Source: Allobosea vaviloviae (GTDB taxonomy: Bacteria; Pseudomonadota; Alphaproteobacteria; Rhizobiales; Beijerinckiaceae). Taken from it: 64,000 bases of DNA. A program made the translations under genes and the position numbers. Shown in pieces: positions 49,128 to 57,143 of this stretch (positions within the stretch are counted from its first letter, which is position 1; the number at the start of each line of letters is the position of its first letter). Location: the NCBI RefSeq assembly GCF_001298265.1, contig NZ_LGSZ01000052.1, positions 62,001 through 126,000 of the forward strand. The letters run 5' to 3'. The notes beneath the pieces are model-generated. The model made no database searches. It was given only the letters and a program-made list of their open reading frames with translations, and had not been told where the DNA came from.

Positions 49128-49829
49128 ATGGCTCTCAAAGACTTCAAGGTTCTCACATTCGATGTCGTCGGCACGCTGATCGACTTCGAAAGCGGCGTCC
49201 TGAACGCGGTGCGTCGCATCGGCGGCCCGGCCGCGGCCAAGTTGACCGACGACGAAATCTTCGCCCCCTATCTCAAGGGCCGCGAACTCAACTACGACCG
49301 CTCCAGCGAGGCGATGAAGCGGGTCTATCTGCACCTCGCGCCGGAACTCGGCCTGCTCGCCGACGAAGCCTCGGCCGATTCCTTCCAATACGCCATCCTG
49401 CAGCACCCGGCCTTCCCGGATTCGGTCGAGGCGCTGGCCAGGCTGCGCAAGCATTTCCGGCTGGTCGCGATGACCAATGCCGACCGTTCGACCTTCGCCT
49501 TCTATTCGCACACGCTCGGCAACCCCTTCCACGACAGCGTCACCGCCGACGAGGCGATTGCTCCGAAGCCCGATCCCCTGTTCTTCGCCTTCAACCGCGG
49601 CCGGCAGTCGGCACATGGCTTCAAGCAGGAGGAGATCCTGCATGTCGCCCAGAGCCAGTATCACGACATCGGCGTGGCGAAATCGCTCGGCTACACCACC
49701 TGCTGGATCGAGCGGCGGCAGGGTCAGAAGGGCTTCGGCGGGACGCCGGCCGTGGCCGAGCTGACCAAGCCGGATTACCACTTCCCGACCCTGAAGGCGC
49801 TCGCCGACGCGGTCGAGGCCGGAGTCTGA
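49128..49829 (+). CDS. HAD-superfamily hydrolase in ABC operon
   Basis: A 233-residue HAD protein. The nucleophile Asp is in VLTFDVVGTLIDFE, motif II is VAMTNADRST, the Lys is in AIAPKPDPLFF and the last motif is HVAQSQYHDIGVAKSLG. It is related to the HAD protein at 44661 but keeps a standard acidic fourth motif. It could be a phosphatase or a dehalogenase-type hydrolase. It sits 51 bp after the ATPase gene and 4 bp before a FAD oxidase, inside the importer operon, so it probably acts on the imported compound or its product. Confidence 0.82.
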   Translation: MALKDFKVLTFDVVGTLIDFESGVLNAVRRIGGPAAAKLTDDEIFAPYLKGRELNYDRSSEAMKRVYLHLAPELGLLADEASADSFQYAILQHPAFPDSVEALARLRKHFRLVAMTNADRSTFAFYSHTLGNPFHDSVTADEAIAPKPDPLFFAFNRGRQSAHGFKQEEILHVAQSQYHDIGVAKSLGYTTCWIERRQGQKGFGGTPAVAELTKPDYHFPTLKALADAVEAGV

Positions 49830-49833
49830 GTCC

Positions 49834-51147
49834 TTGAGCAGCGCCCCCGCCTGGCAGTCGCTGGAGGCAGCACCGTCGCTCTGGAGCGCGACGGCGGCAC
49901 CTCTGCGCGAGCTGCCACCGCTGCGGGGCGACGCTCAAGCCGACGTCGTCATCATCGGCGCGGGCTATACCGGCCTGTCGGCGGCGCATCATCTTGCAGA
50001 GAGCGGCCTGTCCTCGATCGTGCTGGAGGCCAACCGCCCCGGCTGGGGCGCCAGCGGCCGCAATGGCGGCGTCATCACCGCCAAGTTCCGCATCTCCTTC
50101 CCGGCCATCGCCGCCGCCCATGGCAAGCCGATGGCGAAGCGCATGTACGAGATAGCGCTGGAGGCCACCGACATCGTCTCCGAGCTCGTCGCGACTTACG
50201 GCATCAAGGGCGCGAACCTGACCCGCTCGGGCCAGGTCAAGGCGGCCCACAACCACGAGACGCTGGCCTATGCGGTGAAGGAAGCCGACTGGCTTCGCGC
50301 CGAGCTGGGCGACACCACCATGTCGGTGCTCGACGCCGGCCAGGTCCGCGAGGAGACCGGCTCGGCCGGCTTCGTCGGCGGCGTGCTCAATGCGGGCTCG
50401 GGCGGCATCCACCCGCTGAACTATCTGCACGGCCTCGCCGAGGGCGTCGTCGGGCTGGGCGTGCCCATCCATGCCGGGACACCGGCGCTGCGTCTGCGTC
50501 GCGAGGGCGACGGAGTGCTGGTCGAGACGCCGGGCGGCACCGTGCGTGCGAAGCAGGCGGTCATCGCCACCAACAGCTATTCCGACCTGACCCCGGCGAC
50601 GAAAGCCTATCAGAGCACGCTGATCCCCTTCCGCAGCGCCATCATCGCCACGGAAAAGCTCTCGCCCAATCTCGCGGCGAGCGTGATGCCGACGCGGCGG
50701 ACCTACACCGAGACCAAGCGGATGATGCGCTGGTTCCGCATGGTCGACGACCGCATCGTCTTCGGCGGGCGTGGCGCCTTCGGCAAGACGGACTCGCCCG
50801 CCGCCTTCCGCGCCCTGCACAAGGCGATGGTCGGCATTTTCCCACAGGTTTCCGACGTGCCGCTGGCCTATCGCTGGTCCGGCCTCGTCGCGATGACGCT
50901 CGATTCCGTACCCCATGTCGGGCGCGTCGACGACCGCGTCATGCTTGCCATGGGCTACAATGGCGCTGGCGTCGCGATGTCGAGCCTCATGGGGCGCTAT
51001 CTCGCCGCCTTCGCCCGGGGCGAGACGCCCGATGTCGGGCTGCTCAACGCCAGCCGCATGCGCCGCGTTCCGTTTTACCCGCTTCGAGAGCCGGCCGTCC
51101 GCATGGTCGCCGGCTGGTACCAGTTTCTAGACGCGATCGGACGGTAG
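49834..51147 (+). CDS. PuuB/OrdL-like FAD-dependent amine oxidase
   Basis: A 437-residue DAO-family flavoprotein starting at TTG 4 bp after the HAD stop. Motifs are DVVIIGAGYTGLSAAHHLAE, GWGASGRNGGVITAKFR and, near the C-terminus, AMGYNGAGVAMSSLMGRYLA. The ASGRNGG loop and the overall layout match gamma-glutamylputrescine oxidase-like proteins. It likely oxidises a polyamine or secondary amine brought in by the surrounding transporter. It is not close to the two SSRNWGWCRQQ oxidoreductases in this window but resembles the protein at 54166. Confidence 0.85.
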   Translation: MSSAPAWQSLEAAPSLWSATAAPLRELPPLRGDAQADVVIIGAGYTGLSAAHHLAESGLSSIVLEANRPGWGASGRNGGVITAKFRISFPAIAAAHGKPMAKRMYEIALEATDIVSELVATYGIKGANLTRSGQVKAAHNHETLAYAVKEADWLRAELGDTTMSVLDAGQVREETGSAGFVGGVLNAGSGGIHPLNYLHGLAEGVVGLGVPIHAGTPALRLRREGDGVLVETPGGTVRAKQAVIATNSYSDLTPATKAYQSTLIPFRSAIIATEKLSPNLAASVMPTRRTYTETKRMMRWFRMVDDRIVFGGRGAFGKTDSPAAFRALHKAMVGIFPQVSDVPLAYRWSGLVAMTLDSVPHVGRVDDRVMLAMGYNGAGVAMSSLMGRYLAAFARGETPDVGLLNASRMRRVPFYPLREPAVRMVAGWYQFLDAIGR

Positions 51148-51184
51148 TTTTCGAAGATCCGATCCAACAACAGGGGATAAGGAC

Positions 51185-52249
51185 ATGCAGGAAAGACGCC
51201 TGACCATTCGGACCGCGACAGCCGCCGCCGGCCTGTCGCTGGCTCTGCTGAGCCCGCTCTCCGCGCTTGCTGCCGAACAGATCATGTTCGTCTCGCAGGG
51301 CGGCGCCTATCAGAAGGCGCAGACCGTCGCGATCCTCGATCCCGCAGCCAAGAAGCTCGGCATCACCATCAACCAGGACAGCGTGCCCGACGCCTGGCCG
51401 ATCATGCGCTCGCAGGTCGCCACGGGTAAGCCGACCTGGGACGTCGTCGATGTCGCCACCAATTTCTGTCTGCGCGGCGGCGAGCAGGGCATCGTCGAGA
51501 AGCTCGACTTCAGCAAGATGCCCAATGCCGCCGCGATGCCGGCGGAGTACCGCAGCGACTATTCCGTCGCCTACGAGTTCTATTCCAGCGTGCTCGGCTA
51601 CAGCCTGAAGAAGTTTCCCGACGCCGCGACCGCGCCCAAGACCTGGGCCGATTTCTGGGACGTGAAGAAGTTCCCCGGCCGCCGTTCGCTGCGCAACAAC
51701 CCGCTCGCCACCCTGGAAGCCGCCCTGATGGCCGACGGCGTGCCGGCCGACAAGCTCTACCCGCTCGACGTCGATCGCGCCTTCAAGAAGCTGGAAGAAA
51801 TCAAGCCGCACATCACGGTCTGGTGGACCTCGGGCGCCCAGTCCGCCCAGCTCCTCAACGACGGCGAGGTCGACATGGTGATGGCCTGGAACGGCCGCAT
51901 CTCGGCGCTGACGAAGGAAGGCGCCAAGGTCACCTACACCTACAACCAGGGCATCCTGCAGAGCACCTCGCTCTGCGTGCTCAAGGGCGCCCCGAACCTG
52001 CCGACCGCGATCAAGTTCCTGAACGAGGCCGTCGACCCGGTCCATCAGGCCAACCTGCCGCTGCATATCGACTACGGCCCGGCCAACCCCAAGGCCTACG
52101 ACACCGGCGTCATCCCGGCTGCCCGCGTCGGCGAGCTGCCGAGCGCGCCTGCCAACGCCAAGGTCCAGGCGCTGATGTCCTATGCCTGGTGGACGTCGGC
52201 TGCCGGCGAGGCCGCCGAAAAGCGCTGGCTCTCCTTCGCGCAGAAGTAA
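51185..52249 (+). CDS. PotD-like substrate-binding protein
   Basis: A 354-residue binding protein with a signal peptide (LTIRTATAAAGLSLALLSPL, cleavage near ALA-AE). The mature start QIMFVSQGGAYQKAQT, the KPTWDVVDVATNF block and TWADFWDVKKFPGRRSLRNNP are typical of spermidine/putrescine-type SBP_bac_8 proteins. It binds the solute in the periplasm. GGGGATAAGG precedes the ATG. It is followed by a REP and then the two permease genes. Confidence 0.9.
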   Translation: MQERRLTIRTATAAAGLSLALLSPLSALAAEQIMFVSQGGAYQKAQTVAILDPAAKKLGITINQDSVPDAWPIMRSQVATGKPTWDVVDVATNFCLRGGEQGIVEKLDFSKMPNAAAMPAEYRSDYSVAYEFYSSVLGYSLKKFPDAATAPKTWADFWDVKKFPGRRSLRNNPLATLEAALMADGVPADKLYPLDVDRAFKKLEEIKPHITVWWTSGAQSAQLLNDGEVDMVMAWNGRISALTKEGAKVTYTYNQGILQSTSLCVLKGAPNLPTAIKFLNEAVDPVHQANLPLHIDYGPANPKAYDTGVIPAARVGELPSAPANAKVQALMSYAWWTSAAGEAAEKRWLSFAQK

Positions 52250-52269
52250 GGCGCGTATTCATCCCGCGC

Positions 52270-52364
52270 CGTCATCCCGGACGTAGCGCAGCGCAGCTCC
52301 GGGATCCATGCCTGAACAGTTCCGGAATGGATCCCGGGTCTCCCTTCGGTCGCCCGGGATGACG
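52270..52364. repeat. REP family B, copy 2
   Basis: A CGTC/GACG-bounded palindrome with CATCCCGG / CCGGGATG outer arms and GGATCC arms, nearly the same as 23453-23554. It lies between the binding-protein and permease genes, a usual place for message-stabilising hairpins. Confidence 0.85.
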
Positions 52365-52399
52365 CGGGGAGGTGAAACGCGATCGGCAGGAAAGACCAG

Positions 52400-53263
52400 A
52401 TGACCGCCATCGACCCATCCGTCCGCTACCAGCGCCGCGAGCAGGGGCTGATGCTCCTGCTCGCCTCGCCGGCGGTGATCGTCATCGTTGCGCTGGTGGT
52501 GATCCCGGTCGGCTGGCTGATGACGCAGTCGGTCTACGATAACGGCTTCACGCTGGAGCATTACCGCCGCATCTTCAGCGAGGACATCTACTGGCGCAGC
52601 TTCACGCTCACCTTCCGCATCGCCCTGATCGTGACGGTGATGACCCTGGTCTTGGGCTACCCGGTCGCCTATGCCGCCGCCCATGTGAAGCGGCCCTGGG
52701 ACGTGCTGATCCTCTCCTTCGTCATCCTGCCTTTCTGGACCAGCGTGCTGGTGCGCGCCTACGCCTGGCTCGTCCTGCTCCAGCGCACCGGAGTGACCAA
52801 CCAGCTTCTCGAGGGCCTCGGCCTCATCAGCGAGCCCCTGGCCCTGGTCCATAACGAGCTCGGCACGATCATCGCGACTGTCCACATCCTTTTGCCCTTC
52901 ATGGTGCTGCCGCTCTATTCGACCATGCAGAAGATTCCACGCGAGCTGATGTTGGCCGGCGCGAGCCTCGGCGGCGGGCCGCTGCACAGCTTCCTGCGCA
53001 TCTTCCTGCCCTTGTCGCTGCCGGGCGTCGTCGCCGGCCTGACGTTGGTCTTCGTGCTGACGCTGGGCTTCTACATCACGCCGGAGCTGCTCGGGGGCGG
53101 CCGGACCATCATGATCTCGATGGTCGTGAGCCGGAACGTCGAACTCTACAACCAATGGGGCGCGGCCAGCGCGGTGGGCGTCGTGCTGCTGGTCGCCGTG
53201 CTCGCGATCTTCATGGCCGTCGGCCGCATCATCCCGCTCGACAAGATGCTGGGGCAGAAGTGA
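52400..53263 (+). CDS. PotB-like ABC importer permease
   Basis: A 287-residue permease with about six membrane segments, starting MTAIDPSVRYQRREQGLMLL. The FTLTFRIALIVTVMTLVLGYPVAYAAAHV region and the EAA loop (LAGASLGGGPLHSFLRIFLPLSLPGVVAGL) are as in PotB. The AYAWLVLLQRTGVTNQLL segment is diagnostic of this subfamily. Its stop shares a base with the next start (TGATG). Confidence 0.9.
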   Translation: MTAIDPSVRYQRREQGLMLLLASPAVIVIVALVVIPVGWLMTQSVYDNGFTLEHYRRIFSEDIYWRSFTLTFRIALIVTVMTLVLGYPVAYAAAHVKRPWDVLILSFVILPFWTSVLVRAYAWLVLLQRTGVTNQLLEGLGLISEPLALVHNELGTIIATVHILLPFMVLPLYSTMQKIPRELMLAGASLGGGPLHSFLRIFLPLSLPGVVAGLTLVFVLTLGFYITPELLGGGRTIMISMVVSRNVELYNQWGAASAVGVVLLVAVLAIFMAVGRIIPLDKMLGQK

Positions 53264-54051
53264 TGAAACAGCCGCTTCTCCCCCGCCTGCTCTTCGGCGC
53301 CTTCGTCGGGCTCGTCCTGATCTACCTGATCCTGCCGCTGCTGATCATCGTGCCAATGTCGTTCTCGGCAACGCGCTTCCTGACCTTCCCGCCGCCGGCG
53401 CTGTCGCTGCGCTGGTACGCCGAGTTCTTCGGCAACCCCAACTGGATGCAGGCGATGCGCATGAGCGCGCTGATCGGCTTCCTGACGGTCCTCGTTGCCA
53501 CACCGCTCGGCACCGCCGCCGCCTACGCCATCAGCAACTCCCAGACCAAGCTGATGCGCTCTTTGCACATGATGCTGATGCTGCCGCTGATCGTGCCGAT
53601 CATCATCATCGCGATCGGCATCTTCTTCATCTACGCCAAGCTCGGCCTGATCCAGACGCTGAGCGGGCTGGTGCTGGCCAATGTCATGCTCGGCCTGCCC
53701 TATGTCATCACCTCGGTCGTCGCCGGGCTGCAGAGCTTCGACAAGACGCAGGAAATGGTGGCGCGCAGCCTCGGCATGAACCGCTTCCGCGCCTTCCTCA
53801 CCGTGACGCTGCCGCAGATCAAGGGCAGCGTCTTTGCGGGGGGCATCTTCGCCTTCATCTCGGCGATCGACGAGACGATCATCGCGCTCTTCGTCTCCGG
53901 CGGACAGTACCAGACCCTGACCAAGCGCATGTTCACCGCGCTGCGCGACGAGATCGACCCGACCATCGCCTCGATCTCGACCCTGCTGACGGCGGCGTCG
54001 TTCATCCTCGTTCTGCTGGCGACAAGCGGGCAGAAGCGGGCGGCGACCTGA
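53263..54051 (+). CDS. PotC-like ABC importer permease
   Basis: A 262-residue permease starting MKQPLLPRLLFGAFVGLVLI. The segments VPMSFSATRFLTFPPPALSLRWYAEFF, LGTAAAYAIS and the EAA loop (VARSLGMNRFRAFLTVTLPQIKGSV) are typical of PotC. The TGATG junction indicates coupling to the PotB-like gene. It ends the operon; a REP follows before the convergent oxidase gene. Confidence 0.9.
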   Translation: MKQPLLPRLLFGAFVGLVLIYLILPLLIIVPMSFSATRFLTFPPPALSLRWYAEFFGNPNWMQAMRMSALIGFLTVLVATPLGTAAAYAISNSQTKLMRSLHMMLMLPLIVPIIIIAIGIFFIYAKLGLIQTLSGLVLANVMLGLPYVITSVVAGLQSFDKTQEMVARSLGMNRFRAFLTVTLPQIKGSVFAGGIFAFISAIDETIIALFVSGGQYQTLTKRMFTALRDEIDPTIASISTLLTAASFILVLLATSGQKRAAT

Positions 54052-54056
54052 TGGCA

Positions 54057-54155
54057 CGTCATGCTCGGGCGAAGACCCGAGCATCTCAAGCCGAATGAAA
54101 CGCCTATCCGGGCCTTCCGCACCATGAGCTTCTCGGGTCAAGCCCGAGAATGACG
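54057..54155. repeat. REP family A, copy 4
   Basis: CGTC/GACG-bounded unit with ATGCTCGGG / CCCGAGCAT and TTCTCGGG / CCCGAGAA hairpins, in the same order as copy 1. It separates convergent genes and may serve both as terminator. Confidence 0.85.
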
Positions 54156-54165
54156 GGGAGTGCGC

Positions 54166-55443
54166 TCAGCTGCGCCAGTCCTGGAACTTGTAGTACATCC
54201 CCACGAAGGGCAGGAACCACGGCGGGCCGAAATGGCCCGGCACCACCGGCCAGTCGAGACCCGCCAGCGGGTTCGCGGTAACATCCCCGCCCATCACGCG
54301 GGCCATGATCTGTCCCATATGCACCGACATCTGCGTGCCGTGGCCGCTATACCCCGTCGCGTAGAACAGCCCGTCGCGCTCGCCGGCGCGGGGCAACCGG
54401 TCGGCGGTCATGTCGACGAGCCCGCCCCAGCAATAATCGATCCGCGTCGCCGCCAGCTGCGGAAACAGCTCCAGCATCCGCGCCTTGAGGATTTCGCCGC
54501 TCTTCACGTCCGAGGCTGGGTTCGACAGGGCGAAGCGCGCCCGGCCACCGAAGATCAGGCGGTTGTCCGGGGTCAGCCGGAAGTAGTTCCCGATGTTCAT
54601 CGTCGTCGTGGCGGTGCGCCGCGTCGGCATGATCGAGGCGGCAAGCTCCGCCGAGAGCGGTTCGGTCGCGATGATGAAGGAGCCGACCGGGACGATCCGC
54701 CGCCGCAGCCAGGAAAACGGCCCCTGCCGCGAGGCGCCCGTCGCCAACAGCACCTGCCCGGCCTCGAGCGTTCCGCGTCCTGTCACGACGCGATGCGCCT
54801 GCCCGTTGAGCCGCTCAAGGCCGGTCACCGGCGCACTCTCCTGGATGACGGCACCCGCCCGCGCCGCCGCCTCCGCCAGACCGGCCCCAAAGCGGCCCAT
54901 ATGCATATGGGCGCCGTGCGGAAAGACGAGCCCGCCATGGAAGCCGTCTGAGCCGATCTCGCCGCGGATCTCGCCGGGTTTCACCACCACGAGATCGGGC
55001 TCGACCGTCGCCTGCAGCAGCTCCGCGCTCTTCAGGAGCTTGGCGAAATGGCTGGGCTTGGCGGCGAGCTTGATCTTGCCGGTGCGGATGAAATCGCAAT
55101 CGATACCTTCACGCGCAATCAGCGCCTCGACCGTGTCCACCCCGGCGTCGAAGGCGCGATAGAGCGCGCTGGCCCGCTCGATTCCAATGCTGGCGGCGAG
55201 ACCACCGAGATCATGCGCCAGGCCGTTGTTGCAATGCCCGCCATTGCGGCCCGACGCCTCGCCGACGACGCGGCCGGCTTCCAGCACGGCGACGCTCGCC
55301 CCGGCCTTCGCCAGCGCCAGTGCGGCGGACAGGCCGGTGAAGCCGCCGCCGACGATCGCGACATCGACCTTGCCGGCGACCGGCTCCGTCGAAGCGGAGC
55401 CGAAGCGCGGCGCGGAGGCCAGCCAATAGGGTTCGAGCTTCAT
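54166..55443 (-). CDS. PuuB/OrdL-like FAD-dependent amine oxidase
   Basis: A 425-residue flavoprotein starting MKLEPYWLASAPRFGSASTEPV. The Rossmann motif is DVAIVGGGFTGLSAALALA, the loop EASGRNGGHCNNGLAHDLG, and a C-terminal segment is YATGYSGHGTQMSVHMGQIMA. It is the second gamma-glutamylputrescine oxidase-like enzyme in the window, convergent with the polyamine-type importer. It should oxidise an imported or acylated amine. It diverges from a GNAT gene. A longer start at 55521 adds an unconserved leader. Confidence 0.85.
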   Translation of the reverse strand: MKLEPYWLASAPRFGSASTEPVAGKVDVAIVGGGFTGLSAALALAKAGASVAVLEAGRVVGEASGRNGGHCNNGLAHDLGGLAASIGIERASALYRAFDAGVDTVEALIAREGIDCDFIRTGKIKLAAKPSHFAKLLKSAELLQATVEPDLVVVKPGEIRGEIGSDGFHGGLVFPHGAHMHMGRFGAGLAEAAARAGAVIQESAPVTGLERLNGQAHRVVTGRGTLEAGQVLLATGASRQGPFSWLRRRIVPVGSFIIATEPLSAELAASIMPTRRTATTTMNIGNYFRLTPDNRLIFGGRARFALSNPASDVKSGEILKARMLELFPQLAATRIDYCWGGLVDMTADRLPRAGERDGLFYATGYSGHGTQMSVHMGQIMARVMGGDVTANPLAGLDWPVVPGHFGPPWFLPFVGMYYKFQDWRS

Positions 55444-55535
55444 CGCGGGCGGCCTCGGCGTCGATGGATCAATGAAAAAGGCGCAACACGGCCCCTGCCC
55501 AGCCAAGGAAAACCGAAGCATCGCAGGGGCTCAGC

Positions 55536-55550
55536 CGTGCAGCATGCACG
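55536..55550. promoter_or_regulatory. Dyad in the divergent oxidase / GNAT region
   Basis: CGTGCA-GCA-TGCACG, a perfect short inverted repeat in the AT-richer gap between the oxidase and the GNAT gene. A TTGTATG sequence follows at 55566-55572. Its regulator is unknown. Confidence 0.3.
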
Positions 55551-55566
55551 ATCCTAAGCCCATGTA

Positions 55567-56517
55567 TTGTATGAATTATGCTATTCTCGAAAGGGCTCGC
55601 CAGCCCTATACTCGTGCCATCCCCGCGTGAGGCCCGACGCCTTGGCTTACAGAACGGCAAAGCGCCGGCTCGGCTACGAAATCGAGATTCGGCCGATGAC
55701 CGAAGCCGATCTCGGCCAGATGCATCAGTTGTCGATCGGCGTCGGCTGGCCGCACCGGCCTGAAGACTGGCGCCTCGTCATGGGCGTCGGCCAAGGCTTC
55801 GTCGCCTGCGACGCGATCGGCCGTGCGCTCGGTTCGGCGATGTGGTGGCCCTTCGGCGACGACTTCGCCACCGTCGGCATGGTGATCACCTCGCCGCGTC
55901 TGCAAGCGCAAGGGTCCGGCAGGCAGCTGATGGAGGTGATCTTCGCGCAGTCCGGCGATCGCGACCTGCGCCTGAGCGCGACGAAGGCCGGCTATCGCCT
56001 TTATCGCGCGCTCGGCTTCGAACCGATCGGCCGGATTTTCCAGCATCAGGGGCGAAATGTGCAGCTGCCCTTGCCGCCGCCGGCGATGCCGGGGCTGAGG
56101 GCGGCCGTCCCGTCGGACCTGGCCTCGCTGATCCGCCTCGACACCAGCGCCTATGGCGCGCCTCGCGACCGCGTCATCACCGCCTTGATGGAGGCGTCCG
56201 TCGGCACCGTGATCGAACGCGAAGGCGAGATCGCAGGCTTCGCCCTCTGTCGTCCCTTCGGCCGCGGTCATGTCGTCGGCCCGATCGTGGCCGAGGATGA
56301 CGAGATGGCGATCGCGCTGGTCGCCCCCCATGTCGAGATGCACGAAGGCGGCTTCCTGCGCGCCGACACGGCCCAGGAGCAGGGCCGCTTCGGCGCCTTC
56401 CTCGAATCCTGCGGCATGACGATCTACGATTCAGTGACGCCGATGATCCGCGGGCGGCATCATGCCCCGGGCGGCGCGGCCCGCACCTTCGGCCTCGCGA
56501 ACCAGGCGCTCGGCTGA
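55567..56517 (+). CDS. Double-domain GNAT acetyltransferase (paralog 1)
   Basis: Up to 316 residues, although the first 20-25 codons lie in AT-rich, promoter-like DNA and an in-frame GTG at 55627 is a better start. The N-terminal GNAT domain holds IEIRPMTEADLGQMHQL, VITSPRLQAQGSGRQLM (acetyl-CoA loop) and YRLYRALGFEPIG. The second domain (RDRVITALMEASVGTVIERE, GFALCRPFGRGHVVGPIVAEDD) resembles the Acetyltransf_18 domain of YitH-type proteins. It is paralogous to the protein at 60128. It may acetylate an amine, given its neighbours. Confidence 0.82.
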   Translation: MYELCYSRKGSPALYSCHPRVRPDALAYRTAKRRLGYEIEIRPMTEADLGQMHQLSIGVGWPHRPEDWRLVMGVGQGFVACDAIGRALGSAMWWPFGDDFATVGMVITSPRLQAQGSGRQLMEVIFAQSGDRDLRLSATKAGYRLYRALGFEPIGRIFQHQGRNVQLPLPPPAMPGLRAAVPSDLASLIRLDTSAYGAPRDRVITALMEASVGTVIEREGEIAGFALCRPFGRGHVVGPIVAEDDEMAIALVAPHVEMHEGGFLRADTAQEQGRFGAFLESCGMTIYDSVTPMIRGRHHAPGGAARTFGLANQALG

Positions 56518-56547
56518 AGCTCCTTAAGCAAGGTTGCGCATCAGGCT

Positions 56548-57036
56548 TCAGACGTCGAACAGCACCGGCAGCGGATAGCCCGGCTTCTGGATCGGCGATT
56601 TGATCACGACATAGCTGAAATATTTGGAGATGCCGATATTGCGGTCGAGCAGCGTCTCGATCAGCGACTGGTAGTGCGTCAGTCCGCGCGTCACGAACTT
56701 GACGAGGTAATCATAGCCGCCGCTGACCATGTGGCACTCGACCACCTCGTCGACCCGCCGAAGCGCCGTCTCGAAGCGGATGAAGTATTCCTTGGTGTGG
56801 TCGGCCAGCGTGACCTCGGTGAAGACGGTGATCGTCTCGCCGAGCTTCGGCAAGCTGATCGTCGCGGCATAGCCCGAGATGAACCCGGCCTGTTCCAGGC
56901 GCTTCACCCTGAGCAGGCAGGGGCTCGGCGACAGACCGACCGCATCCGCCAGGGTGACGTTGGTCATCCTGGCGTTGTTTTGCAGTTCGATCAGGATTTT
57001 CATGTCGATGCGGTCGAGCCGCACGCCCGGTGTCAC
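56548..57036 (-). CDS. Lrp/AsnC-family transcriptional regulator
   Basis: A 162-residue regulator starting at GTG after GAGG. The N-terminal helix-turn-helix is LDRIDMKILIELQNNARMTNVTLADAVGLSPSP, and the C-terminal RAM domain includes VVECHMVSGGYDYLVKFV. Such proteins sense amino acids. It is on the same strand as, and 107 bp downstream of, the aminotransferase gene, so it may regulate it or adjacent oxidases. Confidence 0.9.
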   Translation of the reverse strand: MTPGVRLDRIDMKILIELQNNARMTNVTLADAVGLSPSPCLLRVKRLEQAGFISGYAATISLPKLGETITVFTEVTLADHTKEYFIRFETALRRVDEVVECHMVSGGYDYLVKFVTRGLTHYQSLIETLLDRNIGISKYFSYVVIKSPIQKPGYPLPVLFDV

Positions 57037-57143
57037 GACGAAAGCCTCACCCTAACGCATCCTGCGCGGCACGAAGGCGCGCCGGGCCCTGGCAGGAACC
57101 TAGCCGGTTCACCGCCTGGGGCAAAGCAAGGATCGCGCCGGAT

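Noticed and set aside
55567..55626. Coding start of the GNAT gene at the first ATG
   Set aside because: These 60 bases are AT-rich and promoter-like and encode no conserved residues; the GTG at 55627 or a nearby start is preferred, so the left limit of the feature is uncertain.
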